Shown piece after piece: positions 40,919 through 51,130 of a DNA stretch of 53,510 nucleotides. The position numbers were made by a program, and so were the translations under genes. The stretch is taken from the NCBI RefSeq assembly GCF_937890665.1, contig NZ_CALADU010000197.1:1-53510 (forward strand), given 5' to 3'. The number at the start of each line of letters is the position of its first letter. Positions within the stretch are counted from its first letter, which is position 1. The DNA is from an uncultured Subdoligranulum sp. (GTDB lineage Bacteria > Bacillota_A > Clostridia > Oscillospirales > Ruminococcaceae). The notes under the pieces are model-generated. The model searched no databases, had not been told where the DNA came from, and saw nothing but the letters and a program-made list of their open reading frames with translations.

Positions 40919-41692
40919 TTATACCGACAGAGTTTCTTTCTGCCCTTGGGGCAGTTTGTCGTAGTAGTGCAGGATCTTCAAACGGTAAAAGACCGCCGCG
41001 GTATCCCAGAGCATTCGGAAGATGTCGTTCCAGTTGATGCGTCCGTTGGCGATGCGCTGGAAAACCAGATCGATGGGGGCCGACGCGATCTTTCCGCCTC
41101 GGCTGTGGATCAAAGCCAGCACCTCAATATCGAAAGCATAGCGCTTGACCAGCACCATTCGCATTACCGGGCGGATGGTCTCGGCTTTGAAGAGCTTCAA
41201 ACCGGTCTGGGTGTCCCGGGTATTCAGCCGGAAAAGCACCCGCAGCAGTATGTAGTAGCCCCAACTGTAAATGCGGCGCACCAGCGGGTAATCCACATGG
41301 GAATCGGGGTGCATCTTGCTGCCGATGACTGCGTCGGCGTTTTCTCGCTGAAGGATCTCGATGAACCGGTCCAGTTGCGCGGGGGCCAGATCCAGATCGG
41401 AATCGCAGAAGGCGATGTATGCCCCCCGGGCCTTGGCGGTCCCCACCCGTAGGGCGTTGCCCTTGCCCTCGTTCTGGGGGCAGTTTACCGGCACGATGCG
41501 TTCTTCCTCGGCGGCAGCCCGGCAGATCTCCTGCCAGGTATTGTCCCGGCTGCCGTCGTTGACCACGATGAGTTCCACCTGCTCCGCCAGCGGTTCCACC
41601 TGTGCCAAGGCCGTATACAGATTGTTATAGATGCGCTCCCCCTCGTTGTAGGCGGGCATAATCAAGGACAAAGTCCCCTGCAAACGTGCCAT
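40919..41692 (-). CDS. DPM1-like GT2 glycosyltransferase, 257 aa
   Basis: Short GT2 of the polyprenyl-phosphate sugar synthase kind: LSLIMPAYNEGERIYNNLYTAL, VVNDGSRDNTW, GKGNALRVGTAKA, AFCDSDLDLAP (metal site) and the block GSKMHPDSHVDYPLVRRIYSWG. These enzymes make undecaprenyl-phosphate-linked hexose, the donor for GtrII/GT-C transferases such as the one at 24.6-26.3 kb. Unlike GtrB it has no C-terminal membrane helices. ATG 41692 follows AAGGA. Confidence 0.85.
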   Translation of the reverse strand: MARLQGTLSLIMPAYNEGERIYNNLYTALAQVEPLAEQVELIVVNDGSRDNTWQEICRAAAEEERIVPVNCPQNEGKGNALRVGTAKARGAYIAFCDSDLDLAPAQLDRFIEILQRENADAVIGSKMHPDSHVDYPLVRRIYSWGYYILLRVLFRLNTRDTQTGLKLFKAETIRPVMRMVLVKRYAFDIEVLALIHSRGGKIASAPIDLVFQRIANGRINWNDIFRMLWDTAAVFYRLKILHYYDKLPQGQKETLSV

Positions 41693-41828
41693 GGTCGATC
41701 CTTCGCTTTCGGCTTGGTCCCCGTCACCGGCAAACCCGCAAGGTGGGTTCCGGCGCGGATGGTTTCGGTGTTTCCGGTCCGGGTGGGCAGGGCGTTTTCC
41801 CCCGCTGCCACGCAGACTTTTACAGTTC

Positions 41829-41857
41829 AGTATACCACACCGCCCTTTCTTTGTAAA
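41829..41857 (-). promoter_or_regulatory. Promoter of the DPM1-like GT2/flippase unit
   Basis: Minus strand: TTTACA (41852-41857), 17-base spacer, TATACT (41829-41834). The leader is about 130 bases, GC-rich and able to fold (AACCC/GGGTT within CCGG arms), but matches no riboswitch I know. Confidence 0.75.
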
Positions 41858-41894
41858 CCCGGACGGAAACATCTGGCTGCCGTCCCAACGCCCG

Positions 41895-41928
41895 CAAAAA
41901 GGCGGCTGTTCCCGAAGGAACAGCCGCC
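41895..41928 (-). terminator. Terminator of the beta-glucoside operon
   Basis: Perfect 12-bp stem (41901-41912 with 41917-41928), loop of four, then TTTTTG on the minus strand. Confidence 0.95.
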
Positions 41929-41968
41929 GCTTTGGAGGGATGTTTATGAGGAATGTTATGGGGAATGC

Positions 41969-43465
<1,497 letters not shown>

Positions 43466-44851
43466 TCAAACTTCTTCGGTCAGGGACTGCTCCTCGGTAT
43501 GGGGTTTTTCCAGCACCATCGCGATGACAAAGGCCGAGACAATGCTGATGGCCATGGCGATAAGGACGTTGGGCACGTTGGACTGGAAGTAGAGGGGCAG
43601 GCTGACGATGCTGGAGCTGGCAAAGCTGAGCAGATGGAAGTGGGTCATCGAGATGTAGCCGCCGCCCAGCGCGCCGCCGATGCAGGCTGCCGCGAAGGCT
43701 TTCTTGTAGCGGATGAGCACGCCGTAGAGGGCGGGTTCGGTGATGCCCATGATGGCCGAGAAGCTGGCCGACACAACGAGGGTCTTTTCTTCCTTCTTGC
43801 GGGTCTTAAAGTACATAGCGGCAGTAGCGCCGAACTGAGCCATGGTGGACATGAACATGGTGGGCAGCAGCATATCATAGCCAAGCTCCGCCAAGTTCTG
43901 GAAGACCACGGGGGTAAAGGCCTGATGCATACCGGTCATAACGGTGATGGGCCGGATGAGGGACATAACGAAACCGGCGGCAAAGGCGTTGATGGAGAAC
44001 AGCCAGGTCATGAAGCTGGTGAGCAGAGAACCGGCGTAGCTGCCCAAGGGGCCCAGCACGACGAGTTCCAGCGGGATCATGATGAGCAGGACCACAGTGG
44101 GGGTGAAGATGACCTTCATCACGTCGGGCATGTAGCGGTCCACCACGCGGTAGACATAGCTGAGCACCCAGACGCCCAGCACGATGGGAATGACCGAGTA
44201 GGTGTAGTTGACCACACGCACCGGCAGGCCGAAGAAGCTGATGCTGGTGACTTCACCGGCGGTAGCCAGATTCAGCAGGGTGGGATGGACCAGCGCCGCG
44301 GCCAGTGCCACCGCCAAGCAGGAGTTGGTCTTGAAGATCTTGGCGCTGGAAACCGCCAAGAAGAAGGGCAGGAAGTAGAAGATACAGTCTGCCATCATGT
44401 TAAAGAGCTGGAAGGTATAGCTGTCTTCCGCCACCAGACCCAGCGCCTTGAGCAAGGCGATGATGGCCTTGAGCATACCGGCGCCGGCGATGCCGGGGAT
44501 GACCGGCAGGAAGATGCCACTGAGCACGTCCAGCAGGCGGGCAGCAAGGCCCTTCTTCTGGGCGGCGCCCTCCTCAGGGGCGCCCTCGGTGGGTCCGATG
44601 ATCTCCTGCACTTCGCGGTATACCGAGCCTATCTGCGGGCCGATGACGACCTGCAGTTGGTCGTTGACCCACTGGGTCTTGATGCAGCCCGGCAGTTTCT
44701 GGAGCTGCTCCAGCTCCACCAGACCCTTATCTTTCAGGTTGATGCGCAGCCGAGTCATGCAGTTGGTGCAGGCGCGAATGTTGTCCTTGCCGCCCACGAG
44801 TTCCACGATCTGACTGGCCATCACTTGGTATTTGCTTGTTTTGGTTGCCAT
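43466..44851 (-). CDS. bglP: PTS beta-glucoside transporter subunit EIIBC, 461 aa
   Basis: Imports and phosphorylates beta-glucosides. Residues 1-80 are the EIIB domain; Cys31 in NCMTRLRINL is the phosphorylation site. Residues about 105-455 are the ten-helix EIIC domain with the substrate-site motif GITEPALYGVLI (about 375-386) and GMHQAF. The EIIA domain that often follows is missing; the protein ends at EEQSLTEEV, so another EIIA must serve it. A terminator lies between it and licT. Confidence 0.9.
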   Translation of the reverse strand: MATKTSKYQVMASQIVELVGGKDNIRACTNCMTRLRINLKDKGLVELEQLQKLPGCIKTQWVNDQLQVVIGPQIGSVYREVQEIIGPTEGAPEEGAAQKKGLAARLLDVLSGIFLPVIPGIAGAGMLKAIIALLKALGLVAEDSYTFQLFNMMADCIFYFLPFFLAVSSAKIFKTNSCLAVALAAALVHPTLLNLATAGEVTSISFFGLPVRVVNYTYSVIPIVLGVWVLSYVYRVVDRYMPDVMKVIFTPTVVLLIMIPLELVVLGPLGSYAGSLLTSFMTWLFSINAFAAGFVMSLIRPITVMTGMHQAFTPVVFQNLAELGYDMLLPTMFMSTMAQFGATAAMYFKTRKKEEKTLVVSASFSAIMGITEPALYGVLIRYKKAFAAACIGGALGGGYISMTHFHLLSFASSSIVSLPLYFQSNVPNVLIAMAISIVSAFVIAMVLEKPHTEEQSLTEEV

Positions 44852-44930
44852 GATTCGTTCCTCCTAAAAATCGATGCAGGGTTTGTATTTTCCAGTCGGT
44901 GCAGCGCGCTTCCGCACCGACGGTTTGCAT

Positions 44931-45007
44931 GAAAAAACCCCAGAAGCGCTCCCGCCGGGCCTGCCCCCAAAAGGGCAGGCCATCTTGGTCTGGGAAGCAC
45001 TCTGGGG
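44931..45007 (-). terminator. Large terminator between licT and the PTS gene
   Basis: Outer arms CCCCAGA and TCTGGGG plus further pairs, enclosing a perfect 8-bp inner hairpin (44959-44966 with 44973-44980), and six T on the minus strand after the left arm. Read-through would need LicT action at a RAT sequence, but no clear second RAT was found here. Confidence 0.75.
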
Positions 45008-45037
45008 TAAAGCCCGCCAAAAAGCCGCTGGGGCCTT

Positions 45038-45868
45038 TTATTGGTCACAATCCTCACGAGCACAAAGCCGGTTGATATGCAGCATCAGATAGAGCATTTC
45101 CTCATCGGTCAGTTTCTGATGCAAGGTTTTTTCCATATCGGCGCCGATCTTGCAGGCGCATCGGTAAATGTCGGGAAATTCCTGACACAGGGATTCAAAA
45201 ATATCCTGATTTTGGGACACGATCATCTGATCGTTCTGGGTGCGCTTCATCATGTAGTGCATGTGGGTGACGAAGCGGTAGTAGTTGAAGCCATCCTTGT
45301 CGATGGAAACATGGAGTTCTTCCTCCACGGTGCGGGTGGTCTCGTCGATGATGGCGCCGTAGTCCACGGTGTCGCCCTGAACCTCCTGCGCCTGATAGTT
45401 GACGAAATGCAGGGCGATGGCGGCGCCTTCCTCCCGGGGGAGTTCCACGCCCAGCCGCTGCCGGATGATCTGCAGCGCCTTTTGCCCGATCTTGGACTCC
45501 TCGGGGTAAAGCTGACGCACCTCGTAGAAAAGGGGCAGCTTGAAGTGGATGTGTTCCTTTTGGCGCTGGATGCAGAAGTCGATGTGATCCGCCAAGGTAA
45601 AGACCACATTTTCCCGGAACTGGTGTCCCGACGTTTCGTTGGCCAGATCCACGATGGCGGCGGCGGTTTCCAGCACTTCCTCGGGAATGCGGTTAAGCAG
45701 CCCGATCTGTTCCTCGCTCACATCGTAGAAGGTGCGGTCGATCTTGCTCAGCGGCACATCGTAGGGCGGCTTCATAAACCCGATGCCCTTGCCGAAGGCG
45801 ACGACCTCGTTGTTGTGGCTGTCCAGACACAGGGAGATATTGTTGTTGATGTTTTTGACCACCCGCAT
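45038..45868 (-). CDS. licT: BglG/LicT-family transcriptional antiterminator, 276 aa
   Basis: RNA-binding regulator that prevents termination when beta-glucosides are present. The N-terminal co-antiterminator domain (about 1-60, MRVVKNINNNISLCLDSHNNEVVAFGKGIGF) is followed by PRD1 (about 65-170) and PRD2 (about 175-276), whose His residues are phosphorylated by the PTS (for example HIDFC and HMHYM). Length is normal. ATG 45868 has GGGGGAAAAAG as ribosome binding site. A RAT site overlapping a terminator lies just upstream, so LicT also controls its own gene. Confidence 0.95.
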   Translation of the reverse strand: MRVVKNINNNISLCLDSHNNEVVAFGKGIGFMKPPYDVPLSKIDRTFYDVSEEQIGLLNRIPEEVLETAAAIVDLANETSGHQFRENVVFTLADHIDFCIQRQKEHIHFKLPLFYEVRQLYPEESKIGQKALQIIRQRLGVELPREEGAAIALHFVNYQAQEVQGDTVDYGAIIDETTRTVEEELHVSIDKDGFNYYRFVTHMHYMMKRTQNDQMIVSQNQDIFESLCQEFPDIYRCACKIGADMEKTLHQKLTDEEMLYLMLHINRLCAREDCDQ

Positions 45869-45883
45869 CTTTTTCCCCCACAA

Positions 45884-45951
45884 CAAAAAAATCCAGAGAA
45901 TTCCCCCACTACCAGATGGTAAGGGAAAGCCTCCGGAGAGTAACAAACCTT
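45884..45951 (-). promoter_or_regulatory. RAT sequence and overlapping terminator before licT
   Basis: On the minus strand the stretch 45923-45951 has the RAT pattern GGTTTGTTACTCTCCGGAGG, a weak hairpin that LicT can hold. Its right half (TCCGGAG) also pairs with CTCTGGA at 45892-45898, forming a terminator with a seven-T run (45884-45890). The two folds exclude each other, as in bglPH/licS leaders. Confidence 0.85.
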
Positions 45952-45968
45952 ACGTAATCAACGGCCTT

Positions 45969-45998
45969 AGTATACCGGATTCATTCCGTCCCTGTCAA
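45969..45998 (-). promoter_or_regulatory. Promoter of the licT-bgl operon
   Basis: Minus strand: TTGACA (45993-45998), 18-base spacer, TATACT (45969-45974), about 20 bases before the RAT. Confidence 0.8.
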
Positions 45999-46088
45999 TT
46001 CACACTCCGCACAAAAAAACAGTCCGGTTTTTGGGCAGGTTGCGCCCTGTTTGGGCGGCCGGCCGGGCCATAAGGGCAAAGGATTTGC

Positions 46089-46117
46089 TTGTTTTCCGAT
46101 GCGGTGCATGGTATGAT
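46089..46117 (+). promoter_or_regulatory. Promoter of the c-di-GMP signalling operon
   Basis: TTGTTT (46089-46094), 17-base spacer, TATGAT (46112-46117). Divergent from the licT promoter, with about 90 bases between the two -35 boxes. Confidence 0.6.
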
Positions 46118-46142
46118 GAAAGAGTAAATTTTTGCTTTGTTC

Positions 46143-46216
46143 CGTGCCGACGGGCCGCGGGGGTCCAGCCGGATAGGTTGAGGCAAACCTTTGGGCTGCT
46201 CCATCGCGTCGGCATG
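46143..46216 (+). ncRNA. Structured leader RNA before the diguanylate cyclase gene
   Basis: A ten-pair closing stem (46143-46152 with 46207-46216) surrounds 54 bases that can form two more stems: GGCC/GGTC (46153-46156 with 46162-46165) and CAGCC/GGCTG (46166-46170 with 46194-46198), the latter enclosing AGGTT/AACCT. The result is a three-way junction like those of riboswitch aptamers. It lies 35 bases upstream of the ATG. It matches no c-di-GMP-I or -II consensus I can recall; class unknown. Confidence 0.45.
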
Positions 46217-46251
46217 ACCCACATTCTTTTGGGAAAGGAGAGGGTCCCTGT

Positions 46252-47466
46252 ATGTCCGCCGCCTTGGGCGCCACCGTCAACCTGCCCGCCGTCTTGATCG
46301 CCAACGGGCTGGGGGTCTGGCTCACCGCCATCCTGCTGCGGGACACCCGCCCCCACCTGCGCCGCATCCGGCGAGAGATCCGCACCTTCCGCACCATGTG
46401 CCGCCTTTGCCTGACGCTCTGCCTGCTGGAAACACTGGGTTTCTGTCTGGACGGGCCGCGGTTTGCGGCGCTGCGTTCCTTCTGCCTGCTGCTCAACGCC
46501 GTGGTGTTTGGGCTGAACGCGGTGTTCGCCTATCTCTGGCTTTACTACATTGGCCACAAATTGTTTGAGCCCCACCCCCACCTGCGGTATGTGGACACGG
46601 TGGCCGCCATCCCCGCCGGTCTGGTGGTGGTGCTTTGTGCGGCCAACCTGTTTACCGAAGTCTTTTTCGGCATCACCGCCGACAACGTCTACTATCGCGG
46701 CGTCGCCTCGCCGCTGGTCTACGCCGTCACCTATCTGTACCTTTTGGCTGGGGGCGGGCTAGCCCTTTACCATCGGCTGCGGGTGGACCGCAGCCGGTCC
46801 ATCCCGGTATTCACCTTTCTTTTGCCGGTCTTTATTGGCACCATAATACAGTATCTGTGGTATGGCTTGGCCGCCATCTGGGTATCGGTGGCGGTGGGTC
46901 TGACCGCGCTGCATACCACCTTGCAGCGGGAAGAATCCTCTTTGGACGCGCTGACCGGCGCCCACAACCGCAACTATTTGATTTATTACAGAAATTATGC
47001 TATCACCTTATTCCAGCAAGGGCGGCGGCTCAGCGGCCTGATGCTGGACGTCAACGGCTTTAAGCAGATCAACGACACCTACGGTCACCGGGCCGGGGAC
47101 CGGGTGCTGTACGCCGTGGCCCGCATCCTAAAGCAGGCTGCCAGCCCCCGGGCCATCGTGACCCGGTATGGCGGCGATGAGTTCGTCATCTTGGTGGAGG
47201 ATGCCGCCCTTGCCGACCTGCAGGCGGTCCAGCACCGCATTCAAGCGGCTTTGGACGCCTACAACGCCGCCGGGGAAGGCCCCTGCCCGGTGACGGTTTC
47301 CATGGGTGCCGCCGAGCTGGGCCCCAACGGGCTCAGTGAACTGTTTGACAAAATGGACCGCGCCATGTATCAGGACAAGCAGGCCTTCTACCGCCGTCAG
47401 GGCATAGACCGGCGGCACCACGACCTGCCCCCCTCCCGGTCCGGAAAAGAGCAAACCGACAGATGA
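46252..47466 (+). CDS. Membrane diguanylate cyclase (GGDEF), 404 aa
   Basis: Makes c-di-GMP from two GTP. Seven hydrophobic segments occupy about residues 8-220; the catalytic GGDEF domain spans about 228-380 with an intact signature RYGGDEF (GGDEF at 307-311). The RxxD inhibitory site five residues before it is absent (SPRA instead), so product feedback by that site is not expected. Start ATG 46252 follows AAAGGAGAGG. The stop overlaps the histidine kinase start by four bases (ATGA). Confidence 0.9.
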   Translation: MSAALGATVNLPAVLIANGLGVWLTAILLRDTRPHLRRIRREIRTFRTMCRLCLTLCLLETLGFCLDGPRFAALRSFCLLLNAVVFGLNAVFAYLWLYYIGHKLFEPHPHLRYVDTVAAIPAGLVVVLCAANLFTEVFFGITADNVYYRGVASPLVYAVTYLYLLAGGGLALYHRLRVDRSRSIPVFTFLLPVFIGTIIQYLWYGLAAIWVSVAVGLTALHTTLQREESSLDALTGAHNRNYLIYYRNYAITLFQQGRRLSGLMLDVNGFKQINDTYGHRAGDRVLYAVARILKQAASPRAIVTRYGGDEFVILVEDAALADLQAVQHRIQAALDAYNAAGEGPCPVTVSMGAAELGPNGLSELFDKMDRAMYQDKQAFYRRQGIDRRHHDLPPSRSGKEQTDR

Positions 47467-50051
47467 AAAAGAAGAAGAAAAAATCCAATCTGCTTGCACA
47501 GCGTTCCGAGCTGACCCGCACCCTGCTGAACATTCTGTTGTTGGCGGTGGTGGCGGGGCTGCTGGTGCTCAGCATTGTGCTGGTGCGCATCAAGCTGCTG
47601 CAAAACACCCACCAGTTGGGCATGGCGTTGGCCCAAAGCTACGCCGTGGAGGAAACGCTGACCCGGGACACCTTGCAGGACACCGCCCTGATCGCCGGGC
47701 AGTATATCGACGAGATCTCCTCCGGGGGCGGCACGCCGGAGCAGATCCAGCACTGGATGCAGAGCTACTTCAACAAGTTGACGGCCATCATCGGCACCGC
47801 GCTGGTGGACCCCTATGTGGTCATCGACGGGCAGCTCATCGGCGCCACTCCCTGGGAGGGGGATGCCGACTACGACTATGGCGCCACCCAATGGTACCAA
47901 CTGGCCCTGCAAGAGCACGGCATGCCGGTATTCAGCGATGTCTACACCGACGCCGTCACCGGGCAGTTGGTCATCACCCTGTCCATGGAGCTGGCCCAGC
48001 CCGGGGATGTGCTGGCCATGGACATCTATATCCAGAACAACGAGCTGCACAACACCCTGCAAACCCTGCCGGAGGGGTACTCCTATTACCTGTGTGACGA
48101 CAACGGGGCGCTGCTCTACGCCGTAAGCTCCTGGTCCACCGACGGGCAGTCGCTGCAAAATGTTGCCAGCTATCTGGTCCGCTGCATTCAGGACGGCTCG
48201 CTGGAATCCTACGACGCCTTTTTCCGGGACCCGTCCAACACGCTGCGGGGGGCCTACTACGCGGTGATGGACAACGGCTGGATGGTCATTGTGACCATTC
48301 CCATCCAGTCGGTGCTCATGGGGGACGAGAACATCGCCCTCTATGTCATGGCCGGGGTGGCGCTGCTGCTCTTTACGCTGCTGGCGGCGCTGACCGTGCG
48401 GGACGCCATGCGTTGGCGGCGGATCAAGCGGGCCGACGACACCGCCCATATGCTGGGCGATTCCTTCTATGCCATCTTCCGGATAAATTTCCGCCGGGGC
48501 AGCTACGAGGCCATCAAGTGCGCCCCCGATCTGGTGGAGCGGCTCCCCCCGCGGGAGGATTATCCCGCGCTGCTGCAGCTTCTGTGTGAGCACGTCAAGC
48601 CCGAGACCCGGCAGACCTTTGCGGAAAGTTTCTCGCTGGAGAGCATCCGCAGCCGGGTGGACGCCAAGCTGGCGGACTACGGCGGCGACTTCCAGCGCCA
48701 ATTCGGGGAGGTCTACCACTGGGTCAATGTACGCACCCTCTACGCCCCCACGCTGGTCCCCGACGAGGTGATCCTCTGCTTCCGGGATGTGGACGCCGAG
48801 AAGAACCAGCAGCTCCAGCACATGCAGGTATTGCAGGATGCGCTGGACATCGCCCGGCGCAGCACCCGGGCCCAGTCCCAGTTTTTCAGCAATATGTCCC
48901 ACGATATGCGCACCCCGCTGAATGCCATTTTGGGTTATTGCCCGCTGGTGCGCAAGAGCATTGCCGACGGCAACCGGGACAAGGCCGCCGACGAGTTGGG
49001 CAAGATCGAGTTTGCGGGGCGGCAGCTCCTGACCCTCATCAACGACATTTTGGAGTTTTCCCGTCTGGAGGCCGGCAAGGTCAGCATGGACCGCAAGGAG
49101 TTTGATCTGGCCCAGTTGGTCCAAAGTATCGCGGACCTCTTCCGGGTCCACGCGCAGGAGGCCGACAAGACCTTGGAGGTCACCCTCGACCTGCGGGATT
49201 CGCTGGTGGTGGGGGATGCCAACCTGCTGACCCAGATCTTGAACAATCTGCTTTCCAACGCCTTCAAGTACAGCGACGCCGGCGCATCGGTCCACCTGAC
49301 GGTCACCCAGTTGGATTTCCAGCAGCACAGCCAATACCGCTTTGTCATCGAGGATACCGGCATCGGCATGTCGCAGGATTTCCTGTCCCACCTGTTCGAG
49401 CCCTATTCCCGCGAAACCAGCTTCACCGCCCACTCCACGGTGGGCACCGGGCTGGGCATGACCATCGTGCAGGGGTTGGTGCGGCAGATGAGCGGCGATA
49501 TTCAGGTGGAAAGCACCCTGGGCCAAGGCACCCGGTTCACCATTACGCTGCCCCTGCAACGGAGCGACCAAAAGGCGCCGCCCGCCCCGGTGATCGCCCC
49601 CGACGAGCCCTTCTCGTGGCAGGGGGTGCGGGTCTTGGTGGCGGAGGACAACGCCATGAACCGGGAACTGCTCACCGAACTTTTGCAGATGTCCGGAGCG
49701 CAGGTGCTGCAAGCCATCAACGGGGCGGACGCGGTGCATACCTTCCTGCACGAGCCGCCCGGTTCCATCGATGTGATCCTGATGGATATGCGGATGCCGG
49801 TGATGGACGGCTGTCAGGCCACCCGGATCCTGCGGGGGCTGCTGCGTGACGACGCCCGTCAGGTGCCCATTGTGGCGGTAACGGCCAACGCCTTTGCCGA
49901 AGATATGGAGCGGACCGTACAAGCGGGCATGAACGACCATGTGGCAAAGCCCATCGACTTTGCCCAGTTGACGCAGGTTGTACAAAGACTGCTGGCGGGG
50001 CGCAGCGCCCCCAGCGGCGGAAAGGGAAATGGTAGTGATGAAAGATCCTGA
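47463..50051 (+). CDS. Hybrid sensor histidine kinase with receiver, 862 aa
   Basis: One membrane helix at about 19-43, an extracellular dCACHE-like sensor (about 50-285, with the block WYQLALQEHGMPVFSDVYTD) and a second helix at about 291-311. A PAS-like part (330-445) then leads to HisKA with phospho-His H480 (SHDMRTPLNAILGY), HATPase_c with N595/N599 and DTGIGM, and a receiver domain with D775 in ILMDMRMPVMDG. No internal Hpt domain is seen, but one is encoded two genes later. Overlaps both neighbours, so the operon is tightly coupled. Confidence 0.95.
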   Translation: MKKKKKKSNLLAQRSELTRTLLNILLLAVVAGLLVLSIVLVRIKLLQNTHQLGMALAQSYAVEETLTRDTLQDTALIAGQYIDEISSGGGTPEQIQHWMQSYFNKLTAIIGTALVDPYVVIDGQLIGATPWEGDADYDYGATQWYQLALQEHGMPVFSDVYTDAVTGQLVITLSMELAQPGDVLAMDIYIQNNELHNTLQTLPEGYSYYLCDDNGALLYAVSSWSTDGQSLQNVASYLVRCIQDGSLESYDAFFRDPSNTLRGAYYAVMDNGWMVIVTIPIQSVLMGDENIALYVMAGVALLLFTLLAALTVRDAMRWRRIKRADDTAHMLGDSFYAIFRINFRRGSYEAIKCAPDLVERLPPREDYPALLQLLCEHVKPETRQTFAESFSLESIRSRVDAKLADYGGDFQRQFGEVYHWVNVRTLYAPTLVPDEVILCFRDVDAEKNQQLQHMQVLQDALDIARRSTRAQSQFFSNMSHDMRTPLNAILGYCPLVRKSIADGNRDKAADELGKIEFAGRQLLTLINDILEFSRLEAGKVSMDRKEFDLAQLVQSIADLFRVHAQEADKTLEVTLDLRDSLVVGDANLLTQILNNLLSNAFKYSDAGASVHLTVTQLDFQQHSQYRFVIEDTGIGMSQDFLSHLFEPYSRETSFTAHSTVGTGLGMTIVQGLVRQMSGDIQVESTLGQGTRFTITLPLQRSDQKAPPAPVIAPDEPFSWQGVRVLVAEDNAMNRELLTELLQMSGAQVLQAINGADAVHTFLHEPPGSIDVILMDMRMPVMDGCQATRILRGLLRDDARQVPIVAVTANAFAEDMERTVQAGMNDHVAKPIDFAQLTQVVQRLLAGRSAPSGGKGNGSDERS

Positions 50052-51114
50052 ATCCCTGCTCATCGTGGATGATGAGGAGATCAACCGCGCAATTCTGGCC
50101 AACCTGTTTCAGGCAGAGTACCAGATCTTAGAAGCCGCCAACGGCCGGGAAGCCTTGGCGGTACTGCACCAGCATCAGGACACGGTCAGCGCCGTGCTGC
50201 TGGATGTGATCATGCCCGAGATGAACGGCATCGAGGTACTGCGCCGCCTGCATGACGACGGTCTGACCCAGCGGTTCCCGGTCTTTTTGATCACGGCGGA
50301 CAGTGCCGACGCCACCATGCGGGAAGCCTACCGGCTGGGGGTCATGGACATCATCTTCAAACCGGTGGTGCCCTACATCGTCCAGCGGCGGGTGAACTCC
50401 ATCGTGGAGCTTTACCGGGCCCGTCGGCAGTTGGGCGCCACGGTGGAGCAGCAGCGGGACCAACTGCTGGTACAGACCCAGCAGTTGGCGGCCATGGGCA
50501 TGGGCATGGTGGAAGCGCTGGCCACCGCCATCGAATTTCGCAGCGATGAGTCGGGCCAGCATGTCCGGCGCATCCGGGACATCACCTGTCACCTGCTGCG
50601 CCACACCGCGCTGGGGGCCGGTTTCACGGACAGCGAGATCCAACTCATCGGCGTGGGAGCCATCACCCACGATGTGGGCAAGATCTCCATTCCCGACGCC
50701 ATCCTGCACAAGCCGGGCCGGTTGACGCCGGAGGAGTTTTCCATCATCCAGTCCCACACCGTCAACGGGGCCAAGCTGCTCTCTCACATTCCCCAGATGC
50801 GCCAGCACGAAGCCTACCGCTACGCCTACGACATCGCCCTGCATCACCACGAACGGTGGGACGGCCGGGGCTATCCCGACGGGTTGGTGGGCAACGCCAC
50901 CCCCATCTGGACCCAGATCGTAGCGCTGGCCGATGTCTACGACGCGCTGGTCAGCCCCCGCTGTTACAAGGCCCCCCTGCCTGCCGACCAGGCGGTACAG
51001 CTCATTCTGGAGGGAGCCTGCGGCGCCTTCAATCCGGCGCTGCTGGACGCCTTCACCCAGTGTGAGCCCGACCTGCGGCTCTTGTATCAATCCGTTTGTT
51101 CTGTCACCCCATGA
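50038..51114 (+). CDS. Response regulator with HD-GYP phosphodiesterase domain, 358 aa
   Basis: Receiver domain (1-125) with D56 as phospho-acceptor (AVLLDVIMPEMNG), a coiled-coil linker (about 128-155) and an HD-GYP domain (about 160-350). The metal and substrate motifs are complete: HDVGKISIP (HD at 211-212), HHERWDGRGYP (GYP at 278-280). HD-GYP proteins break c-di-GMP down to pGpG or GMP, so this is the opposing enzyme of the cyclase in the same operon. The start is within the last codons of the kinase; ATG 50038 is preferred, GTG 50035 possible. Confidence 0.9.
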   Translation: MKDPESLLIVDDEEINRAILANLFQAEYQILEAANGREALAVLHQHQDTVSAVLLDVIMPEMNGIEVLRRLHDDGLTQRFPVFLITADSADATMREAYRLGVMDIIFKPVVPYIVQRRVNSIVELYRARRQLGATVEQQRDQLLVQTQQLAAMGMGMVEALATAIEFRSDESGQHVRRIRDITCHLLRHTALGAGFTDSEIQLIGVGAITHDVGKISIPDAILHKPGRLTPEEFSIIQSHTVNGAKLLSHIPQMRQHEAYRYAYDIALHHHERWDGRGYPDGLVGNATPIWTQIVALADVYDALVSPRCYKAPLPADQAVQLILEGACGAFNPALLDAFTQCEPDLRLLYQSVCSVTP

Positions 51115-51130
51115 CCCAAGGAGGATCCCC

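Noticed and set aside
44852..45037. A second RAT site between licT and the PTS gene
   Set aside because: The region has strong hairpins but no stretch that follows the GGxTTGTTACT...GCAGGC-type pattern closely enough.
46143..46216. A known c-di-GMP-I or c-di-GMP-II riboswitch in the cyclase leader
   Set aside because: The conserved GCAAA/tetraloop-receptor blocks of class I and the pseudoknot sequence of class II are not present, so only an unclassified structured leader is claimed.
46000..46581. Minus-strand frames upstream of the diguanylate cyclase, up to 193 codons
   Set aside because: They overlap the promoter, leader RNA and start of the cyclase gene and have no family features.
47397..50102. 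A 901-codon open frame on the minus strand opposite the hybrid kinase
   Set aside because: Antisense shadow of a gene with clear HisKA, HATPase and receiver domains; no ribosome binding site and no family features.
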